Source of the DNA: Paludibacteraceae bacterium
GTDB lineage: Bacteria; Bacteroidota; Bacteroidia; Bacteroidales; Paludibacteraceae
Reading direction: 5' to 3'
Length of the DNA: 64,000 bases
Assembly: GCA_017479885.1 (NCBI GenBank)
Contig: JAFVBR010000017.1
Location: 21,044-85,043 of the forward strand
The notes beneath the pieces were generated by a model. It saw only the letters and a program-made list of their open reading frames with translations. It was not told the origin of the DNA and ran no database searches. Position 1 is the first letter of the stretch. The number at the start of each line of letters is the position of its first letter. This document shows positions 62,009 to 64,000 of the stretch, in pieces. A program made the position numbers and the translations under genes.

Positions 62009-63400
62009 ATGACTAAAATCACTAAATACTTATCCGCTTGTGAACTGATATTACTTGTAATAGGAAGCATTCTTGCTAATATCATTCCGTCTGTCGAATC
62101 CAATAGTCTGGCTGCCGCTGTCGGACGAGATATACTTCGGTATGCCCCTATAGGAGTTTGCCTCGCCGTGCCACTCGCATTCAGACAGTATTTCACGCGT
62201 ACAGATGTTTCTAAGCTCCTGCCTCTTCTTTATCTCATTCCACTCTCAGTTATACTTGTAGCTAATATTTTGTCTGTCAAATCAGTCATAATAACGACCA
62301 ATATATTCCTTATTGTTTGTGCTATTCTGCTGATTGGCATCATTCGGCCCAAAACAACCCCCACAATTCAACTCTCAACATTTAAATTCCGCCGGATATA
62401 CTATTTCTTCTTCATCTATTTCGCAGCTATAGCCATCAGTTTCTTATGGACTGACAACAAAAACGAAGCTTTCATACTTCTGCGACGAAGCCTGCTTTGG
62501 ATAGCTATGCCCCTCGCCTTCTCCACTTTCACATTGGACAATAAGCAGTGGCAACTGCTCGCCTGCACATTCTTCAATGCCGCCCTCATTTATGCCGTCA
62601 TAAACATAGTATGCTGGCAGTACAACGTTCACACCCTGCAACTGTCTTATGCGGACTTCTTCATACCGCACAAACATGCCGTGGCAAACAGGCAGTGCTG
62701 GGAGTTCGTCTATTCATGGAGCACGTACGACCACCCTTCATACAACGCATGGACTCTCTGCACTGCACTCATCTGCGGAATCACAATACTCAAGAATAAC
62801 AAACATTCATTTATACTCCGGGCACAAGTCTTTTTGTTCACAGCTTTGGATATACTCATTTTTGTGATTACTCAAAGCAGAATAGGTATCATTATGATTA
62901 TCGCTTTAGCACTGCTTTCCATATACCTTTTCCTTCCCACGCGGAAAACAATCCGGCTTGCATACCTCTTGTTCCTTGCGCTAATAACCGCCGTAGCAAC
63001 TGTCTTCTACGTCAACTTCAGAAACGATTTCTCCATAGATCCTGCAAGGCAGAAACTCTTCGCAGATGCTCTTGCTCACATCAAGGCACAGCCTATTTCC
63101 GGTGTCGGACTCGGAGATATGCCCGATGCGCTCGACAACCACCTGTTCAGAAATCCGCACAACCAGTTTCTCGGGGACTGGATGCAGTCCGGAATCTGCG
63201 CACTCATATCACTTGTTGCCATGCTCACCGCACTTACCTCGCATGCCGTCATTCAGAGAAAAGCGCATTTGCTCATCTTCCTCGCTGTCTCATTAGCTTT
63301 CATGCTCATTGAAATGCCGTTTTACCTCATTAAAGGAATTGCAATCTTCATCACTTTCACTCTGTTCTTTATCGCATACCGGAACAATGCACGCACGTAA
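62009..63400 (+). CDS. O-antigen ligase / polymerase family membrane protein (Wzy/WaaL-like)
   Basis: The 463-residue polytopic protein has about eleven membrane segments. Wzy_C features are the FVITQSRIGIIMIIALALLS stretch, a large periplasmic loop (NFRNDFSIDPARQKLFADAL), the GVGLGDMPDAL motif and the PHNQFLGDWMQSG block with its conserved His. Proteins of this family either polymerise O-antigen repeats or ligate them to lipid A core; sequence alone cannot separate the two. It lies 11 bases after the second GT4 and ends the unit. Confidence 0.85.
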   Translation: MTKITKYLSACELILLVIGSILANIIPSVESNSLAAAVGRDILRYAPIGVCLAVPLAFRQYFTRTDVSKLLPLLYLIPLSVILVANILSVKSVIITTNIFLIVCAILLIGIIRPKTTPTIQLSTFKFRRIYYFFFIYFAAIAISFLWTDNKNEAFILLRRSLLWIAMPLAFSTFTLDNKQWQLLACTFFNAALIYAVINIVCWQYNVHTLQLSYADFFIPHKHAVANRQCWEFVYSWSTYDHPSYNAWTLCTALICGITILKNNKHSFILRAQVFLFTALDILIFVITQSRIGIIMIIALALLSIYLFLPTRKTIRLAYLLFLALITAVATVFYVNFRNDFSIDPARQKLFADALAHIKAQPISGVGLGDMPDALDNHLFRNPHNQFLGDWMQSGICALISLVAMLTALTSHAVIQRKAHLLIFLAVSLAFMLIEMPFYLIKGIAIFITFTLFFIAYRNNART

Positions 63401-63530
63401 AACATACCCACACACATGACCTGTCACAAACCGTATTTGCACACTTCCGTATGTAGGGCGGCGGTTTTGCCCTGTCTTGCGCGTGGCCGCTCCGTGTGAC
63501 AGCAGAAAATATTCCTCCCCCCCCTTTTTA

Positions 63531-63584
63531 GCGAAAAGGCTTCGCTTCGCAGAAACCGCAAAAGGCTTCGCTCCGCCTTTTCGC
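63531..63584. repeat. Inverted repeat with internal direct repeats
   Basis: GCGAAAAGGC at 63531-63540 is the reverse complement of GCCTTTTCGC at 63575-63584. Between them AAAAGGCTTCGC appears twice. The stretch 63401-63823 has no credible gene and holds only this, two classes of tandem repeat and hairpins. Confidence 0.7.
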
Positions 63585-63604
63585 TTACCATGCGGCTCTC
63601 ATGT

Positions 63605-63667
63605 TATTCGCTATTAGCTATTCGCTATTCACTATTCACTATTCGCTATTAACTATTCGCTAATCGC
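63605..63667. repeat. Tandem array, nine 7-bp TATTCGC units
   Basis: Nine contiguous 7-base units: TATTCGC, TATTAGC, TATTCGC, TATTCAC (twice), TATTCGC, TATTAAC, TATTCGC, TAATCGC. The last unit is also the start of the hairpin at 63661-63694. Confidence 0.88.
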
Positions 63668-63694
63668 ATGCATACGCGAGTATGCATGCGATTA
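63661..63694. terminator. 15-bp perfect hairpin, probable bidirectional terminator
   Basis: TAATCGCATGCATAC pairs perfectly with GTATGCATGCGATTA around GCGA. There is no long T-tract, so terminator function is plausible but not certain. Confidence 0.5.
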
Positions 63695-63704
63695 TTCTAT
63701 GTGA

Positions 63705-63728
63705 AACAATGTAACAATGTAACAATGT
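63705..63728. repeat. Tandem array, three 8-bp AACAATGT units
   Basis: Three perfect copies in a row. The last copy can also pair with CATTGTTT a few bases further on. Confidence 0.8.
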
Positions 63729-63744
63729 AGAGCATTGTTTTATG

Positions 63745-63768
63745 TGTCAGAATGTCAGAATGTCAGAA
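63745..63768. repeat. Tandem array, three 8-bp TGTCAGAA units
   Basis: Three perfect copies, 16 bases after the previous 8-bp array. A 14-bp palindrome, CCGTCAGCTGACGG, follows at 63778-63791. Confidence 0.8.
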
Positions 63769-63810
63769 AGTGGCTATCCGTCAGCTGACGGACAAACAAC
63801 CGTACATAGC

Positions 63811-63840
63811 GGAGGCGCAAAGCCTACGCAATGCGCCTCC
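63811..63840 (-). terminator. Hairpin overlapping the end of the last gene
   Basis: GGAGGCGCA pairs perfectly with TGCGCCTCC around 12 bases. On the minus strand the 5' arm is coding and the stop codon is in the loop, so termination would begin inside the gene's own end. Confidence 0.5.
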
Positions 63841-64000
63841 TGACTCTTACTATAATTATTGCCAACGATATTAACACTATTGCCGCTGTCGTCGCTAACG
63901 ACCACCAGCACCATTTAGGTATCACTTTCTTCTCCACAACCGTCTCCACCAGTCGCTCACGCTCTTGTACCACCGTGTCAACACGCTCCACATAGCGGTC
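63824..64000 (-). CDS. Small membrane protein, C-terminal part only (5' end outside window)
   Basis: The minus strand is open from the window edge to a TAG at 63824, giving 58 residues. They read as a charged, probably coiled stretch (DRYVERVDTVVQERERLVET), a proline-aromatic hinge (VIPKWCWW), one membrane segment (SLATTAAIVLISLAIIIV) and a basic tail (RVRRRIA). Small Bacteroidetes proteins of this design occur in phage-like and other accessory regions, but I cannot assign a family. It is convergent with the O-antigen ligase unit. Confidence 0.6.
   Translation of the reverse strand, partial: DRYVERVDTVVQERERLVETVVEKKVIPKWCWWSLATTAAIVLISLAIIIVRVRRRIA

Noticed and set aside
63531-63584. Inverted repeat as an insertion-sequence end
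   Set aside because: No transposase or target duplication is visible, and the two arms are only 34 bases apart.

Overview
The window reads as a chromosomal segment of a Bacteroidales bacterium; the family cannot be settled from sequence alone. The evidence is the Bacteroidetes-type promoter (TTTG or TTGC, a 19-20 base gap, then TAnnTTTGC) upstream of many units, near-absence of Shine-Dalgarno sequences, a SusC/SusD pair, many Bacteroidales-only families (DUF4254, DUF4302, DUF4886, Wzi), lipoproteins with Cys-terminated signal peptides, and secreted proteins ending in a type IX-secretion-like C-terminal domain. MurE carries the DNPR motif expected for meso-diaminopimelate peptidoglycan.

Layout. 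1-1683: end of grpE and dnaJ (+). 1755-7372: a minus-strand hexuronate operon (uxaC, kdgK, eda, an ExuT-like transporter, DUF4886) with short tandem repeats in two of its gaps. 7632-14018: a probably leaderless polyprenyl diphosphate synthase, rpsU (-), korAB for 2-oxoacid:ferredoxin oxidoreductase, tRNA-Leu(CAA) and glyS. 14169-20207 (-): a tightly packed run of lipoprotein, EamA transporter, GHL10 glycosidase-like protein, recF, SufT-like factor, lpxH and mazG, preceded by tRNA-Leu(UAG). 20443-21681: M16 peptidase. 21830-30694: a SusC/SusD uptake locus with a zinc metallohydrolase lipoprotein, a DUF4302 lipoprotein and a BspA-type leucine-rich-repeat protein, and no glycosidase. 30974-33805: a large secreted FN3-like protein.

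34147-44804 is the division and cell-wall cluster mraZ-rsmH-ftsL-ftsI-murE-mraY-murD-ftsW-murG, stopping before murC/ftsQ/ftsA/ftsZ. 44991-47447 is a secreted multidomain protein. 47688-54137 joins an MlaE/MlaF lipid transporter to a free-standing M6-type propeptide, two M6 metalloproteases and exonuclease III, with stop/start overlaps at most junctions. 54177-63400 is a lipopolysaccharide/surface-glycan region: lptB, DUF4254, GT9, a kelch lipoprotein, Wzi, then a second unit of GT4, a lipopolysaccharide-kinase-like protein, another GT4 and an O-antigen ligase/polymerase. The last 600 bases hold repeats, hairpins and the C-terminus of a small membrane protein on the minus strand.

The most unusual things are regulatory or structural. 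Many intergenic gaps hold short tandem arrays with units of 7, 8, 9 or 11 bp. Two arrays share the same 11-bp unit, four copies each, in opposite orientation, and bracket the whole division cluster. An inverted pair of MraZ-box-like sequences lies upstream of mraZ. The standalone M6 propeptide encoded just before two complete M6 proteases is the best candidate for an undescribed protein system.
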